Of a stretch of 64,000 bases of DNA, positions 15,897 through 25,421 are shown one piece after another. Numbering within the stretch: position 1 is the stretch's first letter; every line of letters starts with the position of its first letter. Made by a program: the position numbers and the translations under genes. Source of the stretch: Curvibacter gracilis ATCC BAA-807 (GTDB lineage: Bacteria; Pseudomonadota; Gammaproteobacteria; Burkholderiales; Burkholderiaceae_C); assembly GCF_000518645.1 (NCBI RefSeq), contig NZ_JADZ01000015.1:62001-126000 (forward strand), given 5' to 3'. The notes beneath the pieces are model-generated. The model was not told the DNA's origin, searched no databases, and was given only the letters and a program-made list of their open reading frames with translations.

Positions 15897-17768
15897 TCAG
15901 TAGGCTCCGCCCACGCGGTGGCGGGCCACGAAATGCCCTGGGGCCACCTCGTGCAAAGGGGCCACCTCGGGCGGATTGTCCAGCGCCCGGATGGGGCTGG
16001 GAATGTCGTCCGACAACAATTCGCGCACGGGGCGGCGGCTGGGGTCGGCAATCGGCACCGCGCTCATCAGGCGGCGCGTGTAGGCGTGCTGCGGGTTCTC
16101 GAACACGGCGCGGCGCGGCCCGATCTCGACGATCTGGCCCAGGTACATCACGGCCACGCGGTGGCTGATGCGCTCGACCACCGCCATGTCGTGCGAGATG
16201 AACAAAAACGCGATGCCGAACTCGGCCTGCAGGTCGAGCATCAGGTTGATGATCTGGGCGCGGATCGACACGTCGAGCGCCGACACCGCCTCGTCGGCGA
16301 TCACCACCTTGGGGTTGAGCGCCAGGGCGCGCGCGATGGCGATGCGCTGGCGCTGCCCGCCCGAGAACTCATGCGGGTAGCGGTGCGCCGCCTCGGGTGG
16401 CAGACCCACTTTCTGCAGCAGCCACTGCACCCGTTGCTCGGCCTCGGCACGCGTGGCCAGGCCATGCAGCAGCAGGGGCTCCATGACCGAGAAGCCCACG
16501 GTCAGGCGCGGGTCCAGCGAGGCAAAGGGGTCCTGGAACACGAACTGGATGTCGCGCCGCAGCGCGCGCAGGTCGGCCCCCTGCAGGCCGGCGATGTCGC
16601 GCCCCGCCACCTGCACGCGACCGGCGCTGAACTCCAGCAGGCGCGCCAGCGAGCGGCCCGTGGTCGACTTGCCACAGCCCGACTCGCCCACCAGCGACAA
16701 AGTCTCGCCCGGTTGCAGGCTGAAGCTCAGCTGCTCCACCGCGTGCACCTGGCGCGTGACCCGGCCCAGCCAGCCGCCGCGCAAGGGAAAGCGCGTGACC
16801 AGGCCCTCGACCTGCAGCACCGGGGGCTGGTCGCGGCGCACGGTGTCGGCCGCCGACAGGCTGGCCACGCTGTCGCTGGCCTCCTGGCCCGGCAGGGCAA
16901 AGCGGGCCGGCAAGGCGTGCCCCTGCATGGCGCCCAGGCGCGGCACGGCCGCCATCAGGGCCCGGGTGTAGGGCTGCTGCGGCTGGGCGAACAGCGGCTG
17001 GCAGGCGCCCTCTTCCACCTTGTCGCCCCGGAACATCACCAGCACGCGGTCGGCCACCTCGGCCACCACGCCCATGTCGTGGGTGATGAAGATCACGCCC
17101 ATGGCAAGGTCGCGCTGCAACTGCTGGATCAGCGTGAGGATCTGGGCCTGGATGGTCACATCGAGCGCCGTGGTGGGCTCGTCGGCAATCAGCAGCGCGG
17201 GCTTGCAGGCCAGGGCCATGGCGATCATGACGCGCTGGCGCATGCCGCCCGAGAGTTGGTGCGGGTGGCGCGTGAGCACGTTGCGTGCCTCGGGGATGCG
17301 CACCAGGTCCAGCATGCGCAGCGCCTCGGCCAGGGCTGCCGTGCGCCCCAGGCCCTGGTGCAGACGGATCGATTCGGCAATCTGCTCGCCCACGGTGAAC
17401 ACCGGGTTCAGGCTGGTCATGGGCTCCTGGAACACCATGGCCAGGTCGGCGCCGCGCAGGCTGCGCATCTGGCGGGCGCTGGCGCGGGCCAGGTCCACGC
17501 GCTCGCCGCTGCGCCGGGTGAGCCACATCTGGCCGCTGTCGATGGCGCCGCCGCCCTGCTCCACCAGGCGCATCAGGGCCAGCGAGGACACCGACTTGCC
17601 CGAGCCCGATTCGCCCACGATGGCCAGGGTCTCACCCGCATCGACATGGAAGCTCAGGCCCTTGACGGCCTGCAGGCGGCCTTGTTCGGTGCGGAAGCTG
17701 ACGCGCAGGTCCTGCACCTCCAGCACGCGGCGCGGGCTGTCGGCGGGGGTGATGGGCAAGGCACTCAT
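15897..17768 (-). CDS. gsiA: Duplicated ABC transporter ATPase GsiA
   Basis: The protein is 623 residues, matching E. coli GsiA, and fuses two oligopeptide-type ATPases that other systems encode separately as D and F subunits. Domain 1 has Walker A GESGSGKS, signature LSGGMRQR and Walker [13 protein letters not shown]. Domain 2 has [16 protein letters not shown] and [12 protein letters not shown]. Each half ends with an oligopeptide-transporter C-terminal segment. The start at 17768 overlaps the iaaA stop by 4 bases (ATGA). Much longer starts in the same frame would run through iaaA and are rejected. Confidence 0.93.
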   Translation of the reverse strand: MSALPITPADSPRRVLEVQDLRVSFRTEQGRLQAVKGLSFHVDAGETLAIVGESGSGKSVSSLALMRLVEQGGGAIDSGQMWLTRRSGERVDLARASARQMRSLRGADLAMVFQEPMTSLNPVFTVGEQIAESIRLHQGLGRTAALAEALRMLDLVRIPEARNVLTRHPHQLSGGMRQRVMIAMALACKPALLIADEPTTALDVTIQAQILTLIQQLQRDLAMGVIFITHDMGVVAEVADRVLVMFRGDKVEEGACQPLFAQPQQPYTRALMAAVPRLGAMQGHALPARFALPGQEASDSVASLSAADTVRRDQPPVLQVEGLVTRFPLRGGWLGRVTRQVHAVEQLSFSLQPGETLSLVGESGCGKSTTGRSLARLLEFSAGRVQVAGRDIAGLQGADLRALRRDIQFVFQDPFASLDPRLTVGFSVMEPLLLHGLATRAEAEQRVQWLLQKVGLPPEAAHRYPHEFSGGQRQRIAIARALALNPKVVIADEAVSALDVSIRAQIINLMLDLQAEFGIAFLFISHDMAVVERISHRVAVMYLGQIVEIGPRRAVFENPQHAYTRRLMSAVPIADPSRRPVRELLSDDIPSPIRALDNPPEVAPLHEVAPGHFVARHRVGGAY

Positions 17769-18790
17769 GCGGGGCTCCGGTCGTCTTCGTCGGCGTAGAT
17801 GGCCACCACCGGTGGCTGGCCAGGGCGGGCCCAGCCACGGTACATGCCCTCGGTGTTGAAGGGCAAGGCGATGCGGCCCTGCGCGTCCACCGCGATCAGG
17901 CCGCCGCGCCCGCCCAGCGGGGGCAGCTTGTCGTGCACCACGCGGCGGCAGGCCTCGGCCAGGCTGAGGCCGGCGTACTCGATCAGGGCCGACACATCGT
18001 AGGCCGCCATGCCGCGGATGAAGGCCTCGCCCATGCCGGTGCACGACACGGCCACGGTGCGGTCATTGGCGTAGTTGCCCGCGCCCACCAGGGGCGAGTC
18101 GCCCACCCGGCCGGGCAGTTTGTTGGTGACGCCGCCGGTGCTGGTGGCGGCCGCCAGGTGGCCGTGCGCGTCCAGCGCCACCGCGCCCACGGTGCCCATC
18201 TTGGCGCGCTCGTCCAGCGGGGCCGGGGCCTGTGCGGCCAGCAGGTTCTGGGCATCGTGATCGAGTGCGGCGGCGCCGCCGCGGGCGGCCTGCACGCGGT
18301 GCAGCTGGGCCAGGCGCTCGGGCGTGTCGAACCACTCGGGCGCCACGGTTTCGCAGCCGCGCTCGATGGCGAAGCGCTCGGCCCCCTCCCCGATCAGCAG
18401 CACCGGGCTGGCCGAGGCCAGCACGGCGCGCGCGGCCAGCACCGGGTTGCGCAGGCGTGTCACGCCGGCCACCGCCCCGGCGGCCAGGTCGCTGCCGCGC
18501 ATCACGCAGGCGTCGAGTTCGTGGCGCGCGTCGGCGGTGTACACCGCGCCGCGCCCGGCATTGAACAGAGGGCACTCCTCCAGCAGGCGCACGGTCTCGG
18601 TCACCACGTCCAGCGCCTCGGCGCCCCGGGCCAGCAGGGCCTGGCCCGCCAGCAGGATGTCGTTCAGGGCGCCGCGGTAGCGGGCCTGCTGCTCGGGGGT
18701 GATGGCGCCACGGGTCAGCGTGCCGGCACCGCCGTGCAGCACCAGCACCGGGACCGGGCGGGGAGAAATGGAAGAGGCTGTGGGCAGCAT
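17765..18790 (-). CDS. iaaA: Isoaspartyl peptidase / L-asparaginase (IaaA type)
   Basis: This 341-residue N-terminal nucleophile hydrolase removes isoaspartyl (beta-Asp) residues from dipeptides and can hydrolyse asparagine. The precursor is expected to cleave itself before Thr200 in [11 protein letters not shown], and the substrate loop [17 protein letters not shown] follows, as in plant-type asparaginases. In E. coli iaaA also precedes gsiABCD. Here it follows rpiR by 10 bases, so the regulator, a peptidase and the transporter share a message. Confidence 0.92.
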   Translation of the reverse strand: MLPTASSISPRPVPVLVLHGGAGTLTRGAITPEQQARYRGALNDILLAGQALLARGAEALDVVTETVRLLEECPLFNAGRGAVYTADARHELDACVMRGSDLAAGAVAGVTRLRNPVLAARAVLASASPVLLIGEGAERFAIERGCETVAPEWFDTPERLAQLHRVQAARGGAAALDHDAQNLLAAQAPAPLDERAKMGTVGAVALDAHGHLAAATSTGGVTNKLPGRVGDSPLVGAGNYANDRTVAVSCTGMGEAFIRGMAAYDVSALIEYAGLSLAEACRRVVHDKLPPLGGRGGLIAVDAQGRIALPFNTEGMYRGWARPGQPPVVAIYADEDDRSPA

Positions 18791-18800
18791 GGACGGGGGC

Positions 18801-19757
18801 TCAATCAGTCAATCGTTTGGAGGGGCGGGGTCGGTCACGGCCCTCGGTGGGGGCATCGAGGTGCAGCCAGGGCATGACGCTCTGGGTGAGTTCCTGGTGC
18901 CGCTGCACGGCCGCGTCGCTGCGCCGCGCCACCGCGGCCACCAGGGCCTCGATCAGGGCCAGGGCGGTGGCGTTCGAGGTGGCCGCCACCTGGCGCTGGA
19001 TGTGGGCATACAGGGTGCAGTCGGCCAGCTCCACCAGGGGCGAGGCGGGCTTGTCGGTGAGGGCCAGGATGCGCACGCCGCGCTCACGCGCCAGCCGGGT
19101 CAGCTCGACGGTATCGCTGACGTAGCGCGGAAAGGCCAGGGTGATCAGCAGATCACGGGGCCCGCGCCGGAACAGTTGTCGCGCCGCGTGCGAGGGGCCG
19201 CCGGCCTGGGCCAGGCAGCTCACGCCGCTGCAATAGGGTTCGAGTTCGTGCTGCAGCAGACCGGCCAGGAAGGCGCTGCTGCCCCAGCCCAGGGTCATGA
19301 CCTGATCGGCTTGCAGCAGCAGTTCGACGGCCTGCTCGCAGGGCTGGTCCTGCAAGGCCTGCAGCGTGTGGTCGAGGTTGTCGCGGGTTTCCTGCAGCGA
19401 GGCGGCCATGGTCTGCACCGTGCCGGCAGGCTGCTGCAGGTTGCTGCGCAGACTCTCCACCGGCGCCAGCACCGACTCGAAGCCACGCGCCAGCTCGGCC
19501 CGGAACTGCGGGTAGCCGGCAAAGCCCAGCGCCCGGGCCAGGCGGTTGGCGCTGGCCACCGACACCTCGGTCTCGCGCGCAAACTCCTCGATGCTCAGCG
19601 TGGCGGCCCGGAAAGGGTGGGCCAGCACGGCCCGCGCCATGCGCTGCAGCGCCGCCGGCAGGGACGGCGCCTGACTGGCCACGTGCTGCAGCACCGGCAG
19701 ACCGGCAAAGCGGCCTGCCCAATCGGCAGCGGAGACGGTGGCTGGGTCACGGGGCAT
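18801..19757 (-). CDS. RpiR/MurR family transcriptional regulator
   Basis: The 318-residue protein has an RpiR-type helix-turn-helix (about 45-105: IEEFARETEVSVASANRLAR) and a C-terminal SIS domain (about 145-285). SIS domains in this family usually bind phosphosugars, and MurR senses MurNAc 6-phosphate. It is the first gene of the eight-gene peptide operon and probably controls it. Three dyad or repeat sites lie 34-81 bases upstream of its ATG. No Shine-Dalgarno sequence is visible before the start. The natural effector may be a cell-wall sugar or peptide breakdown signal, which is inference only. Confidence 0.88.
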   Translation of the reverse strand: MPRDPATVSAADWAGRFAGLPVLQHVASQAPSLPAALQRMARAVLAHPFRAATLSIEEFARETEVSVASANRLARALGFAGYPQFRAELARGFESVLAPVESLRSNLQQPAGTVQTMAASLQETRDNLDHTLQALQDQPCEQAVELLLQADQVMTLGWGSSAFLAGLLQHELEPYCSGVSCLAQAGGPSHAARQLFRRGPRDLLITLAFPRYVSDTVELTRLARERGVRILALTDKPASPLVELADCTLYAHIQRQVAATSNATALALIEALVAAVARRSDAAVQRHQELTQSVMPWLHLDAPTEGRDRPRPSKRLTD

Positions 19758-19790
19758 GGTGCGAAGAGAGAAAAGGGGAGAAAAGGGGCG

Positions 19791-19838
19791 CTGTAAAGAA
19801 GTTTTCAGATAACTGAAATACTGTAAAGCAATTTACAG
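19791..19838. promoter_or_regulatory. Probable RpiR operator region
   Basis: Three symmetrical or repeated elements are packed in 48 bases. CTGTAAAG occurs at 19791-19798 and again at 19821-19828, 30 bp apart. TTTCAG-ATAA-CTGAAA is at 19803-19818. CTGTAAA-GCAA-TTTACAG is at 19821-19838 with perfect 7-bp arms. They sit directly upstream of rpiR, in unusually AT-rich sequence. Confidence 0.6.
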
Positions 19839-19950
19839 GCCTGCCGCATGGGGTTCTTCCCGGGGTTGTTTCCAGGGTTCCGTGGGGGTGGAGCGTGCTT
19901 TGGCGCACCGATCGGGGGCATGACGGATGCAACACGGTGCGCAGGCGAAA

Positions 19951-19975
19951 AAAAACCCGGCAGTTGCCGGGTTTT
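19951..19975 (-). terminator. Strong terminator, probably of putA
   Basis: AACCCGGCA (19954-19962) pairs with TGCCGGGTT (19965-19973) around a 2-base loop. On the minus strand it is followed by at least eight T; on the plus strand only by four. It lies about 280 bases beyond the putA stop codon and also insulates the rpiR operon. Confidence 0.75.
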
Positions 19976-20257
19976 CCAAACTGGAGTTGAAAAGGTATTG
20001 CGTAACAATCAACCAGCATCCAGCGCCTGAGGGGCATTTGTCCCCAGGGTCTGCACTTCCGGACAGCGAAGAATCGCTGGCGCGACTCCGGAAGACGACC
20101 CGGGGCGACCCATCGGCGCCCACATTCTTCCCTGCATGCTTATCAGCCCTTCAGCGCCCTGACGCGCCGTTGGCCCCGGCTTGGCGACAAATGGGCTGAG
20201 AAGCCCTCCGAATGTAACAATCCGATACGAATTCCGCAAGCCCGGCAGGCGCTTCGC
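19976..20257. other. Intergenic region between putA and its terminator
   Basis: These 282 bases contain no ORF with convincing coding features. Either the putA mRNA has a long 3' untranslated region ending at 19975, or a small RNA is transcribed on the minus strand and uses that terminator. I see no recognisable RNA family. Confidence 0.4.
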
Positions 20258-23200
20258 TCAGGCCAATGTCATCAGGCTGGCATTGCCACCCGCCGCCGCG
20301 GTATTGACGCTGAGCGCGCGCTCGACCCACAGCCGCTCCAGGGGAATCGCCACCTCGCCCGGCAGCAGGCCGGTGATGCCGACAATCGGGCCCGGGCGCT
20401 GGGCCACCCGCAGCGCCACCTGGCGCAGGGCCGCAGGCTCACCCTGGTGCAGCACGGCATCGAAGTGGGTTTCGGGGCGGGTCCAGTCGCTGCACAGCAC
20501 GACGCGGCCCTGCACGGCGTCGGGCAGGCGCTGCAGCAAGGCCTGGGCACTGTCGGGCCAGACGGCCTGGCTGCCCACGGCCAGCACGGCGGCCAGTTGG
20601 CGCAGGCGGTCGTCGTCCTGATCGGCCAGGCACAGCACGGCCTCGCGCGGCAGCAGGGTGTAGACATTGCGCTCGCCGGTCGGGCCGCACAGCAGGCGGG
20701 CGTGCCCGGCGCGGGCCTGTTCACCCCATTCCACGCAGGCCGCCGCCACGGCCGGCTGAGCGTTGCGCCCGGCCCACTCGGCCAGGGCCTGCAACGCGGC
20801 CGGCGACACCTCCGGCAGGTGGCCCGTTTGCGCCGGGGCGCCTTCGCCGGCCAGGCTGCGGGTCAGGGCCGCCTCGGGGCGCTGCGCCAGCAGGCGGTAC
20901 AGGTACAGGGGGCCGCCGGCCTTGGGGCCGGTGCCCGACAGGCCCTCCCCGCCAAAGGGCTGCACGCCCACCACGGCGCCCACCATGTTGCGGTTCACAT
21001 ACACATTGCCGGCGCGGGCCCCGGCCACCACGCGCTCGATGGTTTCGTCGATGCGGGTGTGCAGGCCCAGGGTCAGGCCGTAGCCCGTTGCGTTGATCTG
21101 GTCCAGCAACTCGGGCAGGGCCTCGCGGCGGTAACGCAGCACGTGCAGCACCGGGCCGAAGACCTCGCGCTGCAGCTCGCTGAGGCTGCCGAGTTCGATC
21201 AGGGTGGGTGGCACGAAGTGGCCGTGACGGGTGTCGTCCAGCCCGCCCCGGCCCAGGGGCTGCTGCACACGGCGGCCCTGGGCACGCAGGGCATCGATGT
21301 GGCGCAGCAGGCCGGCGCGTGCCTCGGCGTCGATCACCGGGCCCACGTCGGTGTGCAGTTGGTCGGGGCGGCCCAGGCGCAACTCGGCCATGGCGCCGGC
21401 CAGCATCTCCAGCACGCGGTCGGCGGCCTCTTCCTGCACGCACAGCACACGCAGGGCCGAGCAACGCTGGCCCGCGCTGTCGAAGGCCGAGGCCAGCACA
21501 TCGCTGACCACCTGCTCGACCAGGGCAGAGGAGTCCACGATCATGGCGTTCTGGCCGCCGGTTTCGGCGATCAGGGGCACGGTGCGACCGCTCGGGCTCA
21601 GGCGGCCGGCCAACTGGCGTTGCAGCAGGCGAGCCACCTCGGTGGAGCCGGTGAACATGACGCCCTGCACGCGCTCATCGCCCACCAGGGTGGCGCCCAC
21701 GGTCTCGCCGCGGCCGGGCAGCAGTTGCAGCACGGCGTCGGGCACGCCGGCCTGGCGCAGCAGGCGCACGGCCTGGGCCGCCAGCAAGGGGGTCTGCTCG
21801 GCCGGCTTGGCCAGCACCGGGTTGCCGGCGGCCAGGGCCGCCGCCACCTGACCCGTGAAGATGGCCAGCGGAAAGTTCCAGGGGCTGATGCAGACCACTG
21901 GGCCCAGCGGCCGGTGCGGCAGATCGCCCAGATCACGGCGCGCCTGGGCGGCGTAGTAGCGCAGGAAATCGACCGCCTCGCGCACCTCGGCCACGGCATT
22001 GGCGCAGGTCTTGCCGGCTTCGCGCACCAGCAGGCCCATCAGCACGCCCAGTTGTTGCTCCATCAAATCGGCCGCTTGCTCCAGGGCCAGGGCACGCTGC
22101 GCCGGGGCTGTGGCGGCCCAGGCCGGTGCGGCCTCGGTGGCCGCCTGCAGCGCCCATTCCACGCCCGCCAGGGTGGTTTCCTGCACCCGGCCGACGCGGT
22201 CGCGCAGGTCCGCCGGGCTCAGCACCGGTTGGGCGGGTTCGGCCCACTCGGCCTGGGCCTCGGGGCCCGCCAGCAGAGGCTGGGCCTGCCATTCGGTGCG
22301 GGCACTGCTCAACAGATCGAGGTGCAGTCGGGCCAGCGCGGTGTCGCAAGCCAGGTCCAGGCCCTGGGAGTTGCGGCGCGCGGCGCCGTACAACTCGGGC
22401 GGGGTGGCGATGGAGGGATGTGGCAGGCCCAGCGTGCCTTCGCGCAGGGCCATCTGCTTGACGGTCTGCACCGGGTCCTGGACCAGTTCGTCCAGCGAGA
22501 GGGTGTTGTCGGCAATGCGGTTCACGAAGGAGGTGTTGGCGCCGTTTTCCAGCAGGCGGCGCACCAGGTAGGCCAGCAGGGTTTCGTGGTTGCCCACCGG
22601 CGCGTAGATGCGGCAGGGGCGGTTCAGGCGGCCGGCGGCCTCCGGGCCCACCACCTGCTCGTACAGGGGTTCGCCCATGCCGTGCAGGCACTGGAACTCG
22701 TACTGCCCAGGCTGGTAGCGCGCCGGGTCGGCCAGTTGGTAGATGGCGGCCAGGGTGTGGGCGTTGTGGGTGGCGAACTGCGGGTAGATGGCCTCGGGCG
22801 CGGCCAGCAGGCGGCGCGCACAGGCCAGGTAGGACACATCGGTGTAGGCCTTGCGGGTGTAGACGGGGTAGTCGCTCAGGCCATCGAGCTGGGCGCGCTT
22901 GATCTCGCTGTCCCAGTAGGCGCCCTTGACCAGGCGCACCATCAGGCGGTGGCCACTGCGGCGGGCCAGGTCGATCACGTGGTCGATCACCTGCGGACAG
23001 CGCTTCTGGTAGGCCTGGATCACGAAGCCGATGCCGTTCCAGCCGGCCAGTGCGGGCTCGAAGCACAGGCGCTCCAGCAGCTCCAGCGAGAGCTCCAGGC
23101 GGTCGGCCTCTTCGGCGTCGATGTTCAGACCGATGTTCTGGCCCCGCGCCTGCAAGGCCAACTGGCGCAGCACCGGGTAGAGCTCGGCGTGCACGCGGTC

Positions 23201-24043
23201 ATGCTGGGCACGGCTGTAGCGCGGGTGCAAAGCCGACAGCTTGATCGAAATGCCTGGGCCTTCATACACGCCGCGCCCGCCCGAGGCCTGGCCGATGGCG
23301 GCAATGGCCTGCTGGTAGTCGCGCAGGTAACGCTCAGCATCGGCCGTGGTGAGGGCGGCCTCGCCCAGCATGTCGTAGGAGTAGCGAAAGCCCTGGGGCT
23401 CGAGGGTGGCGGCATGGCGCAGGGCCTGGGCGATGGTCTCACCGGTCACGAACTGCTCGCCCATCATGCGCATGGCCATGTCCACGCCCTTGCGGATCAG
23501 GGGCTCACCACCGCGCGCGGTCAGCCGCCCCAGTGCGGCCCCCAGGCCGCTTTCGCTGTGGGTGGATACCAGCTTGCCCGTCAGCAGCAGGCCCCAGGTG
23601 GCGGCGTTGACGAACAGCGAGGGGCTCTTGCCCAGGTGGCGCGCCCACTCGCCATGGGCGATCTTGTCGCGGATCAGGGCATCGCGGGTGGCGGCATCGG
23701 GGATGCGCAGCAAGGCCTCGGCCAGGCACATCAAGGCCACGCCCTCCTGGGACGACAACGCGTACTCCTGCAGCAGCCCCTGCACCAGGCCAGCCCGGCC
23801 GCCGGCGCTTTTGCGCTCACGCAGGTGACGCGCCAGGCGTTGGGCCAGTTGCTGGGTGGCCTCGGCCAGGGGCTGGGGCAGTCGGGCCTGCGCCAGCAAC
23901 TCGGGCACCACCTCGGTCTCGGGGCGGCGCCAGGCCGCGGTGATGGCAGCGCGCAGCGGGCTGGCCGGCTGCAGGCCCGGCGTGAAGGGCTGGAAGGGGG
24001 TGCAGGTGTCGGCAGCGGGGCTCAGGGGCGGGCGGACGGACAT
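20258..24043 (-). CDS. putA: Bifunctional proline utilisation flavoenzyme PutA without the RHH domain
   Basis: The 1261-residue protein oxidises proline to glutamate in two steps. The FAD-dependent proline dehydrogenase barrel (about 150-470) shows KLSALHPRYSRAQ near residue 270, RLVKGAYWD near 376 and QAYQKRCP. The glutamate-semialdehyde (P5C) dehydrogenase part (about 540-1000) shows VCISPWNFPLAIF, FTGSTEVA and the catalytic Cys near 858 in GQRCSALR. The C-terminal domain ends GGNASLMTLA. The N-terminal ribbon-helix-helix that makes E. coli PutA its own repressor is absent, so this is a long PutA without DNA binding and regulation must come from another protein. The 138-base gap to the divergent monooxygenase start is AT-rich and holds both promoters. 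Confidence 0.96.
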   Translation of the reverse strand: MSVRPPLSPAADTCTPFQPFTPGLQPASPLRAAITAAWRRPETEVVPELLAQARLPQPLAEATQQLAQRLARHLRERKSAGGRAGLVQGLLQEYALSSQEGVALMCLAEALLRIPDAATRDALIRDKIAHGEWARHLGKSPSLFVNAATWGLLLTGKLVSTHSESGLGAALGRLTARGGEPLIRKGVDMAMRMMGEQFVTGETIAQALRHAATLEPQGFRYSYDMLGEAALTTADAERYLRDYQQAIAAIGQASGGRGVYEGPGISIKLSALHPRYSRAQHDRVHAELYPVLRQLALQARGQNIGLNIDAEEADRLELSLELLERLCFEPALAGWNGIGFVIQAYQKRCPQVIDHVIDLARRSGHRLMVRLVKGAYWDSEIKRAQLDGLSDYPVYTRKAYTDVSYLACARRLLAAPEAIYPQFATHNAHTLAAIYQLADPARYQPGQYEFQCLHGMGEPLYEQVVGPEAAGRLNRPCRIYAPVGNHETLLAYLVRRLLENGANTSFVNRIADNTLSLDELVQDPVQTVKQMALREGTLGLPHPSIATPPELYGAARRNSQGLDLACDTALARLHLDLLSSARTEWQAQPLLAGPEAQAEWAEPAQPVLSPADLRDRVGRVQETTLAGVEWALQAATEAAPAWAATAPAQRALALEQAADLMEQQLGVLMGLLVREAGKTCANAVAEVREAVDFLRYYAAQARRDLGDLPHRPLGPVVCISPWNFPLAIFTGQVAAALAAGNPVLAKPAEQTPLLAAQAVRLLRQAGVPDAVLQLLPGRGETVGATLVGDERVQGVMFTGSTEVARLLQRQLAGRLSPSGRTVPLIAETGGQNAMIVDSSALVEQVVSDVLASAFDSAGQRCSALRVLCVQEEAADRVLEMLAGAMAELRLGRPDQLHTDVGPVIDAEARAGLLRHIDALRAQGRRVQQPLGRGGLDDTRHGHFVPPTLIELGSLSELQREVFGPVLHVLRYRREALPELLDQINATGYGLTLGLHTRIDETIERVVAGARAGNVYVNRNMVGAVVGVQPFGGEGLSGTGPKAGGPLYLYRLLAQRPEAALTRSLAGEGAPAQTGHLPEVSPAALQALAEWAGRNAQPAVAAACVEWGEQARAGHARLLCGPTGERNVYTLLPREAVLCLADQDDDRLRQLAAVLAVGSQAVWPDSAQALLQRLPDAVQGRVVLCSDWTRPETHFDAVLHQGEPAALRQVALRVAQRPGPIVGITGLLPGEVAIPLERLWVERALSVNTAAAGGNASLMTLA

Positions 24044-24181
24044 GGTGAGGCTCCTCGGATTCGGTGAATTGCGCTATCTTCTTAGCCATTCACATGAATA
24101 TTTATCCATAATTTGCACCTATTACCGAATAAATCACCACGAAAAACACCTGCCGTGCGCAGGTCAAGCGAGCACCGCACA

Positions 24182-25192
24182 ATGGATGGCATGAAACCAC
24201 TGCAAGACATTGCCCTGTCCATGCTCGACCTGGTGGCGGTGCGCGAAGGCGGCACCGTGGCCGACGCGCTGGCCATCGCCCTGCGCACCGCGCAGCATGC
24301 CGAAACGCTCGGCTTCACGCGCTACTGGCTGGCCGAGCACCACAACATGAGCGGCATCGCCAGCTCGGCCACTGCCGTGCTGGTGGGCCACATTGCCGGC
24401 GGCACCGAGCGCATCCGCGTGGGCTCGGGCGGCGTGATGCTGCCCAACCATGCCCCCCTGGTGGTGGCCGAGGCCTTCGGCACCCTGGCCGAGCTGTACC
24501 CGGGCCGCATCGACCTGGGCCTGGGCCGTGCGCCGGGCACCGACGGGCTGACCATGCGGGCGCTGCGCCGTGACCGGGTGGAGACCGAAGAAGACTTTCC
24601 GCGCGACGTGGCCGAGCTGCAGCGCCTGCTGGGCCCGACGCAACCCGGCCAGCGCCTGATCGCCATGCCGGGCGCCGGCACCAACGTGCCAATCTGGCTG
24701 CTGGGTTCGAGCCTCTTCTCGGCCCAGTTGGCCGCCGAGCGCGGCCTGCCCTACGCCTTTGCCTCGCACTTTGCGCCGCGCATGCTGCTGCAGGCGGTGG
24801 ACTTGTACCGGCGCCTGTTCAAGCCCTCGGCCACACTGGAGAAGCCGCATGTGGTGATCGGTGTGCCGCTGATTGCCGCCCCCACCGATGAAGAGGCCGA
24901 GTTCCTGGCCAGCAGCACCTACCAGCGGGTGCTGGGCATCCTGACCGGCGACCGGCGCCGCCTGCAGCCCCCTTTGCCGCACTACCGGGCCCAGTTGGCC
25001 CCGCAGGAGCGCGCCGCGATCGATGATTTTCTGGCCGCCGCCGTGGTGGGCGGGCCGGGCACCGTGCGCGAAGGCCTGGCCCGGCTGGCCGACCTGACCC
25101 AGGCCGACGAGTTCATGCTGGTCAGCGATGTGTTCGACCCCGCGCTGCGCCTGCGTTCGCTGGACATTGCCGCCGCAGCGCTGCGCGGCTGA
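24182..25192 (+). CDS. LLM-class flavin monooxygenase, luciferase-like (MsnO8 type)
   Basis: This protein of about 336 residues resembles bacterial luciferase-like alkanal monooxygenases. The beginning [18 protein letters not shown] and [17 protein letters not shown] are typical, followed by [11 protein letters not shown]. Members use reduced flavin from a partner reductase, which is not encoded nearby, and the substrate cannot be inferred. The ATG at 24182 or the one at 24191 are equally possible starts. The open frame extends to 24113 through the promoter region. Confidence 0.85.
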   Translation: MDGMKPLQDIALSMLDLVAVREGGTVADALAIALRTAQHAETLGFTRYWLAEHHNMSGIASSATAVLVGHIAGGTERIRVGSGGVMLPNHAPLVVAEAFGTLAELYPGRIDLGLGRAPGTDGLTMRALRRDRVETEEDFPRDVAELQRLLGPTQPGQRLIAMPGAGTNVPIWLLGSSLFSAQLAAERGLPYAFASHFAPRMLLQAVDLYRRLFKPSATLEKPHVVIGVPLIAAPTDEEAEFLASSTYQRVLGILTGDRRRLQPPLPHYRAQLAPQERAAIDDFLAAAVVGGPGTVREGLARLADLTQADEFMLVSDVFDPALRLRSLDIAAAALRG

Positions 25193-25200
25193 ACCGCCCC

Positions 25201-25224
25201 CCGGGCGCTGCGCGCCCGGTTCTT
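25201..25224 (+). terminator. Likely terminator of the LLM monooxygenase gene
   Basis: CCGGGCGC (25201-25208) pairs with GCGCCCGG (25212-25219) around three bases, followed by TTCTT. The T-tract is weak. Confidence 0.5.
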
Positions 25225-25331
25225 GCATGCACGCCAACTGGCCATGACGGCAGCCAGACCGGCCCGCCGGATGTGCACGGCCCCCCCTCCCCAGGCCCCG
25301 AGTTTTCCACTCAAGCATTGATCTGAAATTC

Positions 25332-25401
25332 TTGGAATTTCGGCAACTCTGCTATAGACTTGGCTCGTTTCAATCACGAAACTATGTTTTACCTAAGAAA
25401 C
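25332..25401 (+). promoter_or_regulatory. Promoter with paired dyads before the cupin/Rieske unit
   Basis: Two dyads of identical design are present: GTTTC-AATCAC-GAAAC (25367-25382) and GTTTT-ACCTAA-GAAAC (25386-25401), with centres 19 bp apart. A possible promoter, TTGGAA (25332-25337) with TATAGA (25353-25358) at 15-bp spacing, would start transcription near 25366. The first dyad would then cover the first transcribed bases. The same arrangement occurs at 37789 and, in weaker form, at 38037. Confidence 0.6.
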
Positions 25402-25421
25402 GAAACGGATTGGAGAACGTC

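Noticed and set aside
19927-20239. Short ORFs in the putA/rpiR intergenic region (90 and 76 codons)
   Set aside because: No ribosome-binding sites, no family resemblance, and the plus-strand one runs through the terminator stem.
20447-24067. A 1206-codon open frame antisense to putA
   Set aside because: It mirrors putA exactly, is extremely rich in Gln, His, Gly and Ala, has no motifs and is typical of the antisense frame of a GC-rich gene.
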